A DNA stretch of 5,123 nucleotides from Pseudomonadota bacterium (GTDB lineage Bacteria > Myxococcota > Polyangia > GCA-2747355 > JACKDQ01), in contig JAUVBO010000346.1 in the NCBI GenBank assembly GCA_030591195.1, positions 1 through 5,123 of the forward strand. The letters are read 5' to 3'. The position numbers were made by a program, and so were the translations under genes. The first letter of the stretch is position 1; each line of letters starts with the position of its first letter. The notes beneath the pieces are model-generated. The model did no database searches. It saw nothing but the letters and a program-made list of their open reading frames with translations, and was not told the origin of the DNA. Positions 1-5,123 of this stretch are shown here, piece after piece.

Positions 1-2
1 GC

Positions 3-1343
3 AGGCCGCGCGGCCACACGGTTGACGAGCCGTCCGCGGGTGGGACCGGCGAGCTGGTCTTTGGCTCCGTGATGGCGCCCGTGATCGCCACGGCCCAGAA
101 GGTCGCGCGATCGAAGATCCCGGTGCTGCTGTGGGGCGAGACGGGGGTGGGCAAGGAGGTCATCGCGCGAATGGTTCACGACGCCAGCCCGCGACGAGAC
201 CGGCCGATGGTCTGCTTCAACTGTGGCGCGATCACCGACACGCTGATCGAGAGCACCCTCTTCGGCCACCAGAAGGGCGCCTTCACCGGCGCCGTGGCCC
301 AGACCAGGGGCCTGTTCGAGGAGGCCGACGGAGGCACGGTCTTCCTCGACGAGATCGGCGAGCTGCCGGCGCCAGCCCAGGTCGCGCTGCTTCGTGTGCT
401 CGAGACCTACACCTTCACCCGTGTGGGCTCGACGCGGCCAGTGAAGGTCGACGTCCGCGTGCTGGCTGCGACCAACCGCGATCTCGAGGCATGCTGCGCC
501 GAGGGAACCTTCCGCCGCGACCTGCTGTTTCGCCTCAACGCGGTGACGATCGACATCCCGCCCCTGCGCGACCGGATCGACGACATCGAGCCGCTGGCCC
601 GCGCCTTCCTCGAGCGAGCGAGGCGCGACACCGAGGACTGCTCGGTCCACGACTTCAGCGACGGGGCCCTGGCAGCGCTCGGGCGCTATCACTGGCCAGG
701 CAACGTGCGCGAGCTACGCAACGAGGTCGAGCGTGCGGTGGTCCTCACCCACGGCGAGGAAGAGATCGGCGTCGAGCACCTCTCCGCCCGCGTGCTTCGC
801 GCGGTCGACCTCGGCGGTCCCAGGCCACGGACGGCGGTAGCGCGGCGGCCGACGGTCAGCGTTGATCTGGTCGGCGCTTCGCCAGCGCCCGGCGCTGTGG
901 GGCCACGAGCGGCTGGCCTGGATCCGGACCGGACCGTGGAGTCCGAGTGCGACGAGGCTGCGCCGTCTTTTCGCGAGCGGATCCAGGCGGTCGAGGCGGC
1001 GCTGATCGGCGTGGCCCTCGCGGCCAGCGACTGGAACAAGGCTGCCGCGGCCCGCAGCCTGCGCATTCCACTGCGAACTCTCAAAGAGAAGGTCCGCAGC
1101 TGGAGCCTCGGCCCCGAGCAGCACTGCCCCGACACGGCCCGGCGGGTCCTCGCCGACTTCGAGCGACTAGACGCCGCAGACAGCGATCAGCCCGGGTATC
1201 GCGCGCGCCTCACGCGCTTCGAGGACGCACTGATCGGCGAGGCTCTCGGTCGCTGCGACGACAACAAGTCGGCCGCCGCCCGCCAGCTACGCATCCCGCT
1301 CGAGACCCTGAAGTACAAGGTCCGCAAGCACAGAGCTGAATAG
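3..1343 (+). CDS. Sigma-54-dependent transcriptional activator (bacterial enhancer-binding protein) with two C-terminal Fis-type HTH domains, 5'-partial
   Basis: An AAA+ ATPase that remodels sigma-54 RNA polymerase at -24/-12 promoters. The frame is open to the left edge and its codons from nt 3 already read as the family's lead-in (ELVFGSVMAPVIATAQ), so the GTG/ATG at nt 69-74 is internal and the sensor domain is off-window. Residues below count from nt 69. Walker A GETGVGKE is at 23-30 and the sigma-54-contacting GAFTGA loop is intact at 70-75. Walker B has D94-E95, sensor I ATNRD is at 134-138, the arginine-finger region FRRDLLFRLN at 148-157 and sensor II WPGNVREL at 209-216. All key residues are present, so the ATPase should be active. 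A Pro/Arg/Ala-rich linker (about 246-298) leads to two homologous HTH units at 301-345 and 377-421; one is usual. The likely target is the sigma-54-type promoter 216 nt downstream. The sensor (FHA, GAF, receiver or other) cannot be known from here. Confidence 0.95.
   Translation, partial: RPRGHTVDEPSAGGTGELVFGSVMAPVIATAQKVARSKIPVLLWGETGVGKEVIARMVHDASPRRDRPMVCFNCGAITDTLIESTLFGHQKGAFTGAVAQTRGLFEEADGGTVFLDEIGELPAPAQVALLRVLETYTFTRVGSTRPVKVDVRVLAATNRDLEACCAEGTFRRDLLFRLNAVTIDIPPLRDRIDDIEPLARAFLERARRDTEDCSVHDFSDGALAALGRYHWPGNVRELRNEVERAVVLTHGEEEIGVEHLSARVLRAVDLGGPRPRTAVARRPTVSVDLVGASPAPGAVGPRAAGLDPDRTVESECDEAAPSFRERIQAVEAALIGVALAASDWNKAAAARSLRIPLRTLKEKVRSWSLGPEQHCPDTARRVLADFERLDAADSDQPGYRARLTRFEDALIGEALGRCDDNKSAAARQLRIPLETLKYKVRKHRAE
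969..1331 (+). repeat. Tandem duplication of the Fis-type HTH domain inside the activator gene
   Basis: Two 45-residue units encoded at nt 969-1103 and 1197-1331 align without gaps at 27 of 45 identical positions by hand count. Both carry the family signature E-x-ALIG-x-AL, then NK-x-AAAR-x-LRIPL-x-TLK-x-KVR. The period is 76 residues, with a linker of about 31 residues between units. At shared residues many third codon positions differ (for example ctg/cta, cca/ccg, act/acc), so the duplication is not recent and both copies look maintained by selection. What two HTH units do in one subunit is inferred only: more half-sites bound, or tighter enhancer binding. Confidence 0.9.
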
Positions 1344-1399
1344 AATCGTCTGACGCCTCCGAAGCGGGCAGAGGTTGTTGGACGAACTCCGCCCCCAAA

Positions 1400-1496
1400 C
1401 AGATCTCGCCCGATCGGGCGAAGCTCACCCAGACAGAACGATCTCGCGTATTTCCAGCCAAGCCTACCGAACGCTGGGTCAGATTCGCCCGCCGAA
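1400..1496 (+). repeat. Three imperfect direct repeats related to the palindrome
   Basis: CAGATCTCGCCCG at 1400-1412 and CAGATTCGCCCG at 1480-1491 differ by one deleted base. Between them the 8-mer GATCTCGC of the first copy (1402-1409) recurs exactly at 1440-1447. The copies therefore start about 38 and 42 bp apart, close to four helical turns, which would place them on roughly one DNA face. The third copy ends in CGAA and forms a short inverted repeat TTCG-N5-CGAA at 1484-1496. The array fits a set of activator binding sites, but the elements are short and could partly be chance. Confidence 0.35.
1406..1421. promoter_or_regulatory. Perfect 16-bp palindrome, candidate enhancer site for the activator
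   Basis: TCGCCCGATCGGGCGA is its own reverse complement with no spacer. It lies 62 nt after the activator stop and about 170 nt upstream of the predicted start of transcription from the sigma-54-type promoter, a normal distance for an upstream activating sequence bound by a Fis-type HTH dimer. With no loop and no T-tract it is a poor terminator. A related block CAGAT-TCGCCCG-C-CGAA lies at 1480-1496. Binding by the neighbouring activator is inferred. Confidence 0.5.
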
Positions 1497-1558
1497 CAGC
1501 TCTTGCCTGGCTTGCCGGCCGATCAATGGTTTCACATGCTTAGCTCGCGGACTCGACT

Positions 1559-1574
1559 TGGCCCGCGAGGTGCA
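1559..1574 (+). promoter_or_regulatory. Candidate sigma-54 (-24/-12) promoter
   Basis: TGGCCCG-CGAG-GTGCA fits the consensus TGGCACG-N4-TTGCA at 10 of 12 fixed positions. The invariant GG (1560-1561) and GC (1572-1573) are 10 bp apart, as required. Transcription would begin near nt 1585, leaving a leader of about 35 nt that contains the ribosome binding site of the 134-residue protein. It lies directly downstream of a gene for a sigma-54 activator, which raises its credibility. No experimental support is available. Confidence 0.6.
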
Positions 1575-1607
1575 AAGCAACAGATACGACGCAGGACACA
1601 GACCAAC

Positions 1608-1614
1608 GAGGGGG
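1608..1614 (+). promoter_or_regulatory. Ribosome binding site that fixes the start of the 134-residue protein
   Basis: GAGGGGG ends 5 nt before the ATG at 1620. The same frame is open upstream to an ATG at 1503, but that longer form would contain the predicted promoter and lose the N-terminal signal peptide, so the start at 1620 is chosen. Confidence 0.8.
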
Positions 1615-1619
1615 ATAAA

Positions 1620-2024
1620 ATGGCGAATCAAAGCATCAATCGGCAGCGTGTTTCGGGGTTCGGGCTTTGCGGGCTGCTCGTCGTGGCTCTCTGTGTCGGT
1701 TGTGGGGAGATGGAAGGCGACGATCTTACGGTGGAGACGAACGAGGAAGCGCTCAAGGTGACGATGTACGACTGCCCGCCCGTCACCACCAAGGTGAGGC
1801 TCAGCGCCTCGTGCTACAAGTGCTGCGCCTTCACGAAGGGGGCCCTGCGCCCCTCCTGCACCTACAGCCCCACCTGCAACTACTCGACGTGCATCATGCA
1901 TCCTCCGCAATACAAGACCGACCCCTGCCTGCAGCTGTCCTGCAGCGTGTACTACAGCATCTGGAGGGGGTGGGTCTGGTACTGCACCTACTCGAACGGC
2001 TCGAGCGAGACGTTCTCCTACTAG
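1620..2024 (+). CDS. Small exported Cys-rich protein, probable lipoprotein, function unknown
   Basis: A 134-residue protein that I do not recognise as a named family. The N-terminus is a signal peptide: polar, basic residues 1-10, then a hydrophobic stretch (about 11-27) ending at C28 (ALCVGC). The lipobox is imperfect, with Cys rather than Leu at -3, so lipidation is likely but not certain; Gly at +2 would favour the outer membrane. An acidic segment (EMEGDDLTVETNEEAL, 30-45) resembles a pro-region or spacer. The mature part holds ten cysteines (52, 65, 68, 69, 80, 86, 91, 103, 108, 122) and many Tyr, Trp, Ser and Thr residues, consistent with a disulfide-stabilised domain acting outside the cytoplasm. 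The start is fixed by the binding site at 1608-1614. It is preceded by a sigma-54-type promoter and the activator gene, so it is probably that activator's target. Enzyme, adhesin, toxin and structural roles all remain open. Confidence 0.85.
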   Translation: MANQSINRQRVSGFGLCGLLVVALCVGCGEMEGDDLTVETNEEALKVTMYDCPPVTTKVRLSASCYKCCAFTKGALRPSCTYSPTCNYSTCIMHPPQYKTDPCLQLSCSVYYSIWRGWVWYCTYSNGSSETFSY

Positions 2025-2048
2025 CCACGATCGCCTAGCCAGGATCGC
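2021..2048 (+). repeat. 14-bp tandem duplication across the stop codon
   Basis: CTAGCCACGATCGC (2021-2034) is followed immediately by CTAGCCAGGATCGC (2035-2048), matching at 13 of 14 positions. The first copy holds the TAG stop of the 134-residue protein (2022-2024). The second copy also contains TAG, but in another frame. It looks like a small slippage duplication at the 3' end of the gene. No terminator hairpin with a T-tract follows. Confidence 0.75.
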
Positions 2049-2128
2049 GCCGGCGACACCGCTGCTGCGCGTCAACCCTCCCCCGGCAACGCAGAGAGCC
2101 TAACCTCTGAGCCCGTCGCCGCTCCGCT

Positions 2129-3376
2129 TCAGCCGCCGCTGATGTCACAGTGGATCGTGTTCGTTGCCACGTCGTTGCACACCAGCGCGCTGGTACACAG
2201 CGCCACGGCGTCCTCGAGGCAGTCGCAGGTCCGGTCCGTCTCGCAGCCGAACACCACCGGCAGGCAGTGGTAGGTCAGGTCTCCGATGTCATCCTCGAAC
2301 TTGAGACAAAACTCGGTTGCTCCGTCACAGGTCTTGCTCCCGCAGGCCGTCGGCCCGTAGGTCTTGCAGGCCTTGCCGTCGCAACCGATGCCCTGGCATT
2401 CGCAGTCCCTGGTCTGGTCGCAGTTGAAGAAACCCTTCGGGCAGTCGACGCACTTGTTCTGGGCGATAGAGCAGGTCTGGCTGCTGTCTCCGTTGCACGA
2501 GGGATCGGCGAAGTAGTCGCAGCCGGGGGGCGGGTCGTTGCAGGTGCTGCAGGAGCCGGGGCACTCGCACTGGTCGGTGTTGTGTCCGTTGCAGTTCATC
2601 GATGTCCCGTTGCAGTCGAAGCAGGTGCCGTTGGCGCAGTACCTCGTCTCGCCGCCGCACGATCCCGCCACGCCGACCAGGCAGCAGCTCGCGCCCCCCT
2701 CGCAGCTGTCGGCGTTGACGCCGTTGCAGTTCTTCGTGCCGGCCTGGCAGCTCTGGCAGCTGCCGTCGCTGCAGAAGCGATCCTCGGAGTGGCAAGAGCC
2801 GGGCTGGTCGACCGCGCAGCTCGCCGGGACGCTGCAGTCGCTCGACTCGCACCTGTCAGCGTTGACGCCGTTGCAGTTGAGCGTGTCTGCCGGACAGGGC
2901 TGGCAGCTGCCGGCCTGGCAGTAGAGCCCCGGGCCGCCGCACGAGTTGAGCTGCGCTTCGACGCAGTTTCCCGGGGCCGTGCAAGCCTGGGGAGACTCGC
3001 AGCCGTCGGCGTTGATGCCGTTGCAGTTGAATGTTCGGTCGGCGCAGCTCTGACACATCCCGCCAGCGCAGTAGCGCGTGTTGCTGCTGCAGGAGCTCGC
3101 CAGGTTGACCTCGCACGGCATCGTGGCTGCGCAGGAAACGCTCGACTCGCAGGCGTTGGCGGCGCTGAGGTCGCAGTTGTACCGGCCCCCCGGACAGGAC
3201 ACGCAGGTGCCGCTCGAGCAAACCGCCGATGTCCCGCACGAGCCGGGGACGGCGGGGTCGCAGGGTCCGCCGGCGCTGTCGCTACCCGCGCAGCCAGACA
3301 GATCCGTCGCCGCCAGCGCACCGCAGATGAAAGGCAACCACTTGGTCAATCGACGTGTCATTTGAATCTTCACCAT
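2129..3376 (-). CDS. Cys-rich repeat lipoprotein, function unknown
   Basis: A 415-residue lipoprotein with about 64 cysteines. The signal peptide ends in a good lipobox, LSGC (C29), with Ala at +2 suggesting the outer membrane. Six tandem units span residues 39-327. Units 2-4 share the exact spacing C-x5-C-x7-C-x6-C-x4-C-x2-C-x6-C-x7-C and end in NCNG-[IV]-NAD-x-CE; unit 1 is slightly shorter, unit 5 has its first two Cys adjacent, and unit 6 is degenerate. A different Cys-rich tail (about 345-415) has wider spacing and ends HCDISGG. Similar repeats occur in surface proteins of myxobacteria (general knowledge, not searched), so an extracellular, disulfide-stabilised, binding or structural role is inferred. 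It follows the aminotransferase gene by 48 nt on the same strand, probably in one transcript. A second in-frame ATG (3359-3361) has a weak GGTGAAG six nt upstream and may be the true start, giving MTRRLTKWLPF at the N-terminus. Confidence 0.88.
   Translation of the reverse strand: MVKIQMTRRLTKWLPFICGALAATDLSGCAGSDSAGGPCDPAVPGSCGTSAVCSSGTCVSCPGGRYNCDLSAANACESSVSCAATMPCEVNLASSCSSNTRYCAGGMCQSCADRTFNCNGINADGCESPQACTAPGNCVEAQLNSCGGPGLYCQAGSCQPCPADTLNCNGVNADRCESSDCSVPASCAVDQPGSCHSEDRFCSDGSCQSCQAGTKNCNGVNADSCEGGASCCLVGVAGSCGGETRYCANGTCFDCNGTSMNCNGHNTDQCECPGSCSTCNDPPPGCDYFADPSCNGDSSQTCSIAQNKCVDCPKGFFNCDQTRDCECQGIGCDGKACKTYGPTACGSKTCDGATEFCLKFEDDIGDLTYHCLPVVFGCETDRTCDCLEDAVALCTSALVCNDVATNTIHCDISGG
2396..3262 (-). 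repeat. Tandem array of six Cys-patterned units within the lipoprotein gene
   Basis: Units run Cys to Cys at residues 39-76, 82-126, 132-176, 181-225, 231-270 and 286-327 of the protein, with a period of 49-50 residues among the first four. At DNA level the most conserved block reads, on the plus strand, GTTGA[CT]GCCGTTGCAGTT, at nt 2714, 2861 and 3011 (147 and 150 bp apart), with a diverged copy near 2585. Units weaken toward the C-terminus (low-coordinate) side. This looks like stepwise unit duplication followed by divergence. Confidence 0.9.
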
Positions 3377-3424
3377 CGGAGGATCTCAGCCCGGTGGGCG
3401 GGCGCCGAGACGACCGGAGGGGCA

Positions 3425-4708
3425 TCACCGGCGCAGGGCGTCGGCCACCTCGCGCAGGCTCACCTCCATCCGGTCGATCTGCTCCACGGTCATGCCCGCG
3501 TAGCCGAAGCGGACGCACCCCGGCGCGCCAAAGGGTGTCCCCGGGATGGCGCTGAAGCGCTTCATCTCCATCGCACGATCGACGAAGGCCTCGTCGTCCA
3601 CCGCCAGATCCTCAGGGAGGCGGGCGAGCAGGCTGATGCCGCCGACCGGCACCTCGGCCTGGCGGCCCTCGACGGTGAAGCCCGCGGACCGGGCCACGGC
3701 TGTCATCCGGTCACGGCGCCTCCGCAGCTCGGCCTTGATCTCCCCGAGGATGCCCGGCGGATCGCCACGCTCGAGATCGGCCACGTCCGACGCGATCATG
3801 CCGAGCAGCTGCTGCTGGCCGAGGACGTTGGGCGAGGACGAGGTGGCGCGGATCAGCTTCGGCATCCACTTGCCGCCAAGGGCTGCGTTGGCGCTGATCA
3901 CATAACCGGTACGCGCGCCCGGGATCAGGTACTCCTTCGACGCCGAGCTGACGACGATCGATCGCTCGGGGGCCACGGCCAACAGTGACTGCGGGCGATC
4001 GTCGTAGCGGATCCAGTTGTAGACCTCGTCGGCGATCAGCAGGATGTCCTGCCTGCGCGCCATCTCGGCCAGCGCCGACCACTCGTCGTCGAGCAGCACA
4101 TCTCCCGAGGGGTTGGTGGGAAAATTGAGCAGCAGGGCGCGGACCCGGTGCCGCCGGATCGTCTCCTCGGCCCGCTCCAGCGCCAGGCGGTGCTGATCGT
4201 CAAACAGATCCACGACCACCGACCGGCCCCCGGCGTTGCCGATGATGCCGCGGTAGTTGCCCCAGTGCAGGCGGGTCAGGCCGATGACTTGGTCGAACGA
4301 CACCAGCCGCAACACGATCGCCAGCCCCTCGGTCGCTCCCGAGACGATCGCCACGTGGTCGGCGGTGAGACCCCCGGCGGGGATGCCCGGCCTGCCGTCC
4401 AGCCCGTAGGCGAGGGTCCAGAAGCGAGCGACGAGCGTGCGCAGCTCGGCCAGGCCGGCGGACGGTCCGTAGTAGACCTCCCGCTCCGGGAAGACCCCGA
4501 CGACCTGCCCCTGATCGCCCCGGATGAACTCCGGGTGCTCCTCGGCGATGGCCTTGGCCCGCATCGCGAGCTTGGGGATCAGCGGCTCCGACGCGACGAT
4601 GCCGCGGGCCCCGGCAGGCATCAGCGCCCAGAGGATCTGGAGCAGCGGCGTGCGCAGCGCCTCGTCGTCGACGATCGCCTCGAGCTTCTCTTCGTTTCCG
4701 TCCAGCAT
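3425..4708 (-). CDS. PLP-dependent class I/II aminotransferase, substrate unknown
   Basis: A 427-residue fold-type I aminotransferase that would move an amino group between an amino acid and a 2-oxo acid using pyridoxal phosphate in the cytoplasm. Family landmarks are all present: phosphate-side loop SGATEG (123-128), the aromatic H-W-G-N-Y region at 148-152, NFPTNPSG (195-202) with the cofactor-contacting Asn, D227 and Y230 in IADEVYNW, the Schiff-base lysine K258 in SSASKEYLIPGARTGY with R266, and R400 in GCVRFGYA, expected to bind the substrate carboxylate. Length is slightly above the usual 380-410 because of an N-terminal extension of about 55 residues. The start has a strong ribosome binding site 8 nt upstream. 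It lies 48 nt before the repeat lipoprotein gene on the same strand, which gives no clue to substrate. The sequence cannot separate aspartate, alanine, aromatic or biosynthetic specialist types. Confidence 0.93.
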   Translation of the reverse strand: MLDGNEEKLEAIVDDEALRTPLLQILWALMPAGARGIVASEPLIPKLAMRAKAIAEEHPEFIRGDQGQVVGVFPEREVYYGPSAGLAELRTLVARFWTLAYGLDGRPGIPAGGLTADHVAIVSGATEGLAIVLRLVSFDQVIGLTRLHWGNYRGIIGNAGGRSVVVDLFDDQHRLALERAEETIRRHRVRALLLNFPTNPSGDVLLDDEWSALAEMARRQDILLIADEVYNWIRYDDRPQSLLAVAPERSIVVSSASKEYLIPGARTGYVISANAALGGKWMPKLIRATSSSPNVLGQQQLLGMIASDVADLERGDPPGILGEIKAELRRRRDRMTAVARSAGFTVEGRQAEVPVGGISLLARLPEDLAVDDEAFVDRAMEMKRFSAIPGTPFGAPGCVRFGYAGMTVEQIDRMEVSLREVADALRR

Positions 4709-4716
4709 CAGCCTTG

Positions 4717-4723
4717 CCTCCCT
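4717..4723 (-). promoter_or_regulatory. Ribosome binding site of the aminotransferase gene
   Basis: On the minus strand AGGGAGG ends 8 nt before the ATG at 4708-4706. It is the strongest Shine-Dalgarno match in the window and supports this start. Confidence 0.85.
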
Positions 4724-4995
4724 ATGGCCCGGTTGGCTTCGAGCTGCCCAACGCTACCGCGCTGGCACGCGATAGAAAAGCCACCGGGTTCCTTTCCCCA
4801 CATCCCTGGTCAGCAATCGGCGCGACGCGACACCGGGGCATGCTCTCGATGCCATGGGGCCCGTGCCCTGCCCGCTCGGTCGAGCGACACGGCTTTACTC
4901 CCCGATCGGCCTTCCCTACCATGAGCCTCGATGGCAGCCAGGACCGGCGTGAGGCCCTGCAGCGCGCCGCTTGCTGCACCACGATCCTGCGGATG

Positions 4996-5000
4996 AGAGG
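4996..5000 (+). promoter_or_regulatory. Ribosome binding site of the right-edge lipoprotein gene
   Basis: AGAGG lies 7 nt before the ATG at 5008. In-frame ATGs at 4993 and 4921 lack such a site and would bury the signal peptide behind extra residues, so 5008 is preferred. Confidence 0.65.
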
Positions 5001-5007
5001 ACCTGAG

Positions 5008-5123
5008 ATGGCAAAGCCGAGACTCGGTTGTCTGGTGGCGATGTTGACACTGGGCTGGACGGCGTGCAGCAGCGACGATGGCGGCGGCGCGAAGCAGTGC
5101 GTGCCCGCCTGCAACCCCACCAC
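5008..5123 (+). CDS. Putative lipoprotein, 3'-partial, function unknown
   Basis: Only the first 38 codons are in the window. They encode a typical lipoprotein start: MAKPR, a hydrophobic core (LGCLVAMLTLGW), then TAC with the probable lipidated C20, followed by SSDDGGG, the flexible Ser/Asp/Gly linker often found after the lipid anchor. Ser at +2 points to the outer membrane. The -3 residue is Trp rather than Leu, so the lipobox is not ideal. Two more cysteines (31, 35) appear at once in CVPAC, suggesting another Cys-rich exported domain like the two other exported proteins here. Nothing further can be said about its role. It is read divergently from the aminotransferase gene. Confidence 0.75.
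   Translation, partial: MAKPRLGCLVAMLTLGWTACSSDDGGGAKQCVPACNPT

Larger units (their letters stand above)
4709..5007. other. Divergent intergenic region between aminotransferase and lipoprotein genes
   Basis: About 300 nt separating two divergently read genes, so it should hold both promoters. I see the two ribosome binding sites at its ends but no convincing -35/-10 pair. A TGGCACG at 4763-4769 matches a sigma-54 -24 box but has no -12 box. A weak minus-strand sigma-54-like match lies at 4768-4783. The plus frame of the right-hand gene is open through much of the region, with an ATG at 4921, and a minus-strand frame is also open across it. Neither shows a protein-like signal, so I treat the region as non-coding. 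Confidence 0.5.

Noticed and set aside
1366..1394. Imperfect hairpin (GGGC-A-GAG ... CTC-C-GCCC) shortly after the activator stop, as a terminator
   Set aside because: The stem has an A-C mismatch and a loop of about 13 nt, and is followed by CCAAAC instead of a T-tract. It is not good enough to call an intrinsic terminator.
1503..1619. N-terminal extension of the 134-residue protein to an ATG at 1503
   Set aside because: It would add 39 residues before a clear signal peptide, cover the predicted promoter, and bypass the strong ribosome binding site at 1608-1614.
2051..2121. Inverted repeat CGGCGAC / GTCGCCG between the convergent genes, as a bidirectional terminator
   Set aside because: The arms are only 7 bp with a loop of 57 nt and no flanking T- or A-tract.
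2150..3988. Very long plus-strand open frame (612 codons) across the lipoprotein and aminotransferase genes
   Set aside because: It lies opposite two well-supported genes with signal peptide, repeats and catalytic motifs. The product is Ala/Val/Arg/Gly-rich without motifs, as expected from the antisense of GC-rich, Cys-rich coding DNA.
4763..4778. TGGCACG as a sigma-54 promoter for the right-edge lipoprotein
   Set aside because: The -24 box is perfect, but the position of the -12 box reads AGAAA with no GC, so the required second element is missing.
4768..4783. Minus-strand sigma-54-like match TGGCTTT-N4-TCGCG upstream of the aminotransferase gene
   Set aside because: GG and GC are correctly spaced, but only about 7 of 12 fixed positions fit, which is weak in a GC-rich region and has no supporting context.
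4722..5123. Open minus-strand frame of 133 residues running off the right edge
   Set aside because: It overlaps the signal peptide of the right-edge lipoprotein and the ribosome binding site of the aminotransferase, shows no domain-like pattern, and its composition looks like an antisense shadow.

Overview
The window is GC-rich, and its gene content points to a myxobacterium-like organism (Myxococcota, formerly Deltaproteobacteria). The evidence is a sigma-54 activator of the common bacterial type and three exported, cysteine-rich or lipoprotein-type products within 5 kb. One of these carries tandem repeats of a cysteine pattern often seen in that phylum. This placement is an inference from gene style; there is no rRNA or marker gene here.

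Layout. (1) Nt 3-1343, plus strand: the 3' part of a sigma-54-dependent activator gene. The AAA+ domain is complete, the sensor domain lies off the left edge, and the C-terminus carries two copies of the Fis-type helix-turn-helix instead of one. (2) Nt 1344-1619: a 276-nt regulatory gap with a perfect 16-bp palindrome, two partial relatives of it, and a good sigma-54 (-24/-12) promoter candidate about 60 nt before the next start codon. (3) Nt 1620-2024, plus strand: a 134-residue exported protein of unknown function with ten cysteines in its mature part. (4) Nt 2129-3376, minus strand: a 415-residue lipoprotein with six tandem units of about 50 residues and a strict cysteine spacing. (5) Nt 3425-4708, minus strand: a PLP-dependent class I aminotransferase, 48 nt upstream of the lipoprotein gene and probably co-transcribed with it. 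(6) Nt 4709-5007: a divergent intergenic region. (7) Nt 5008 to the right edge, plus strand: the start of another lipoprotein.

How they may work together. The most coherent unit is activator gene, palindromic sites, sigma-54 promoter and small Cys-rich exported protein. It reads as a self-contained regulator/target module in which a twin-HTH activator switches on a secreted product. The aminotransferase and the repeat lipoprotein form a separate, convergent unit, and the sequence does not show what links them. No tRNA, rRNA, CRISPR array, insertion sequence or convincing intrinsic terminator was seen.
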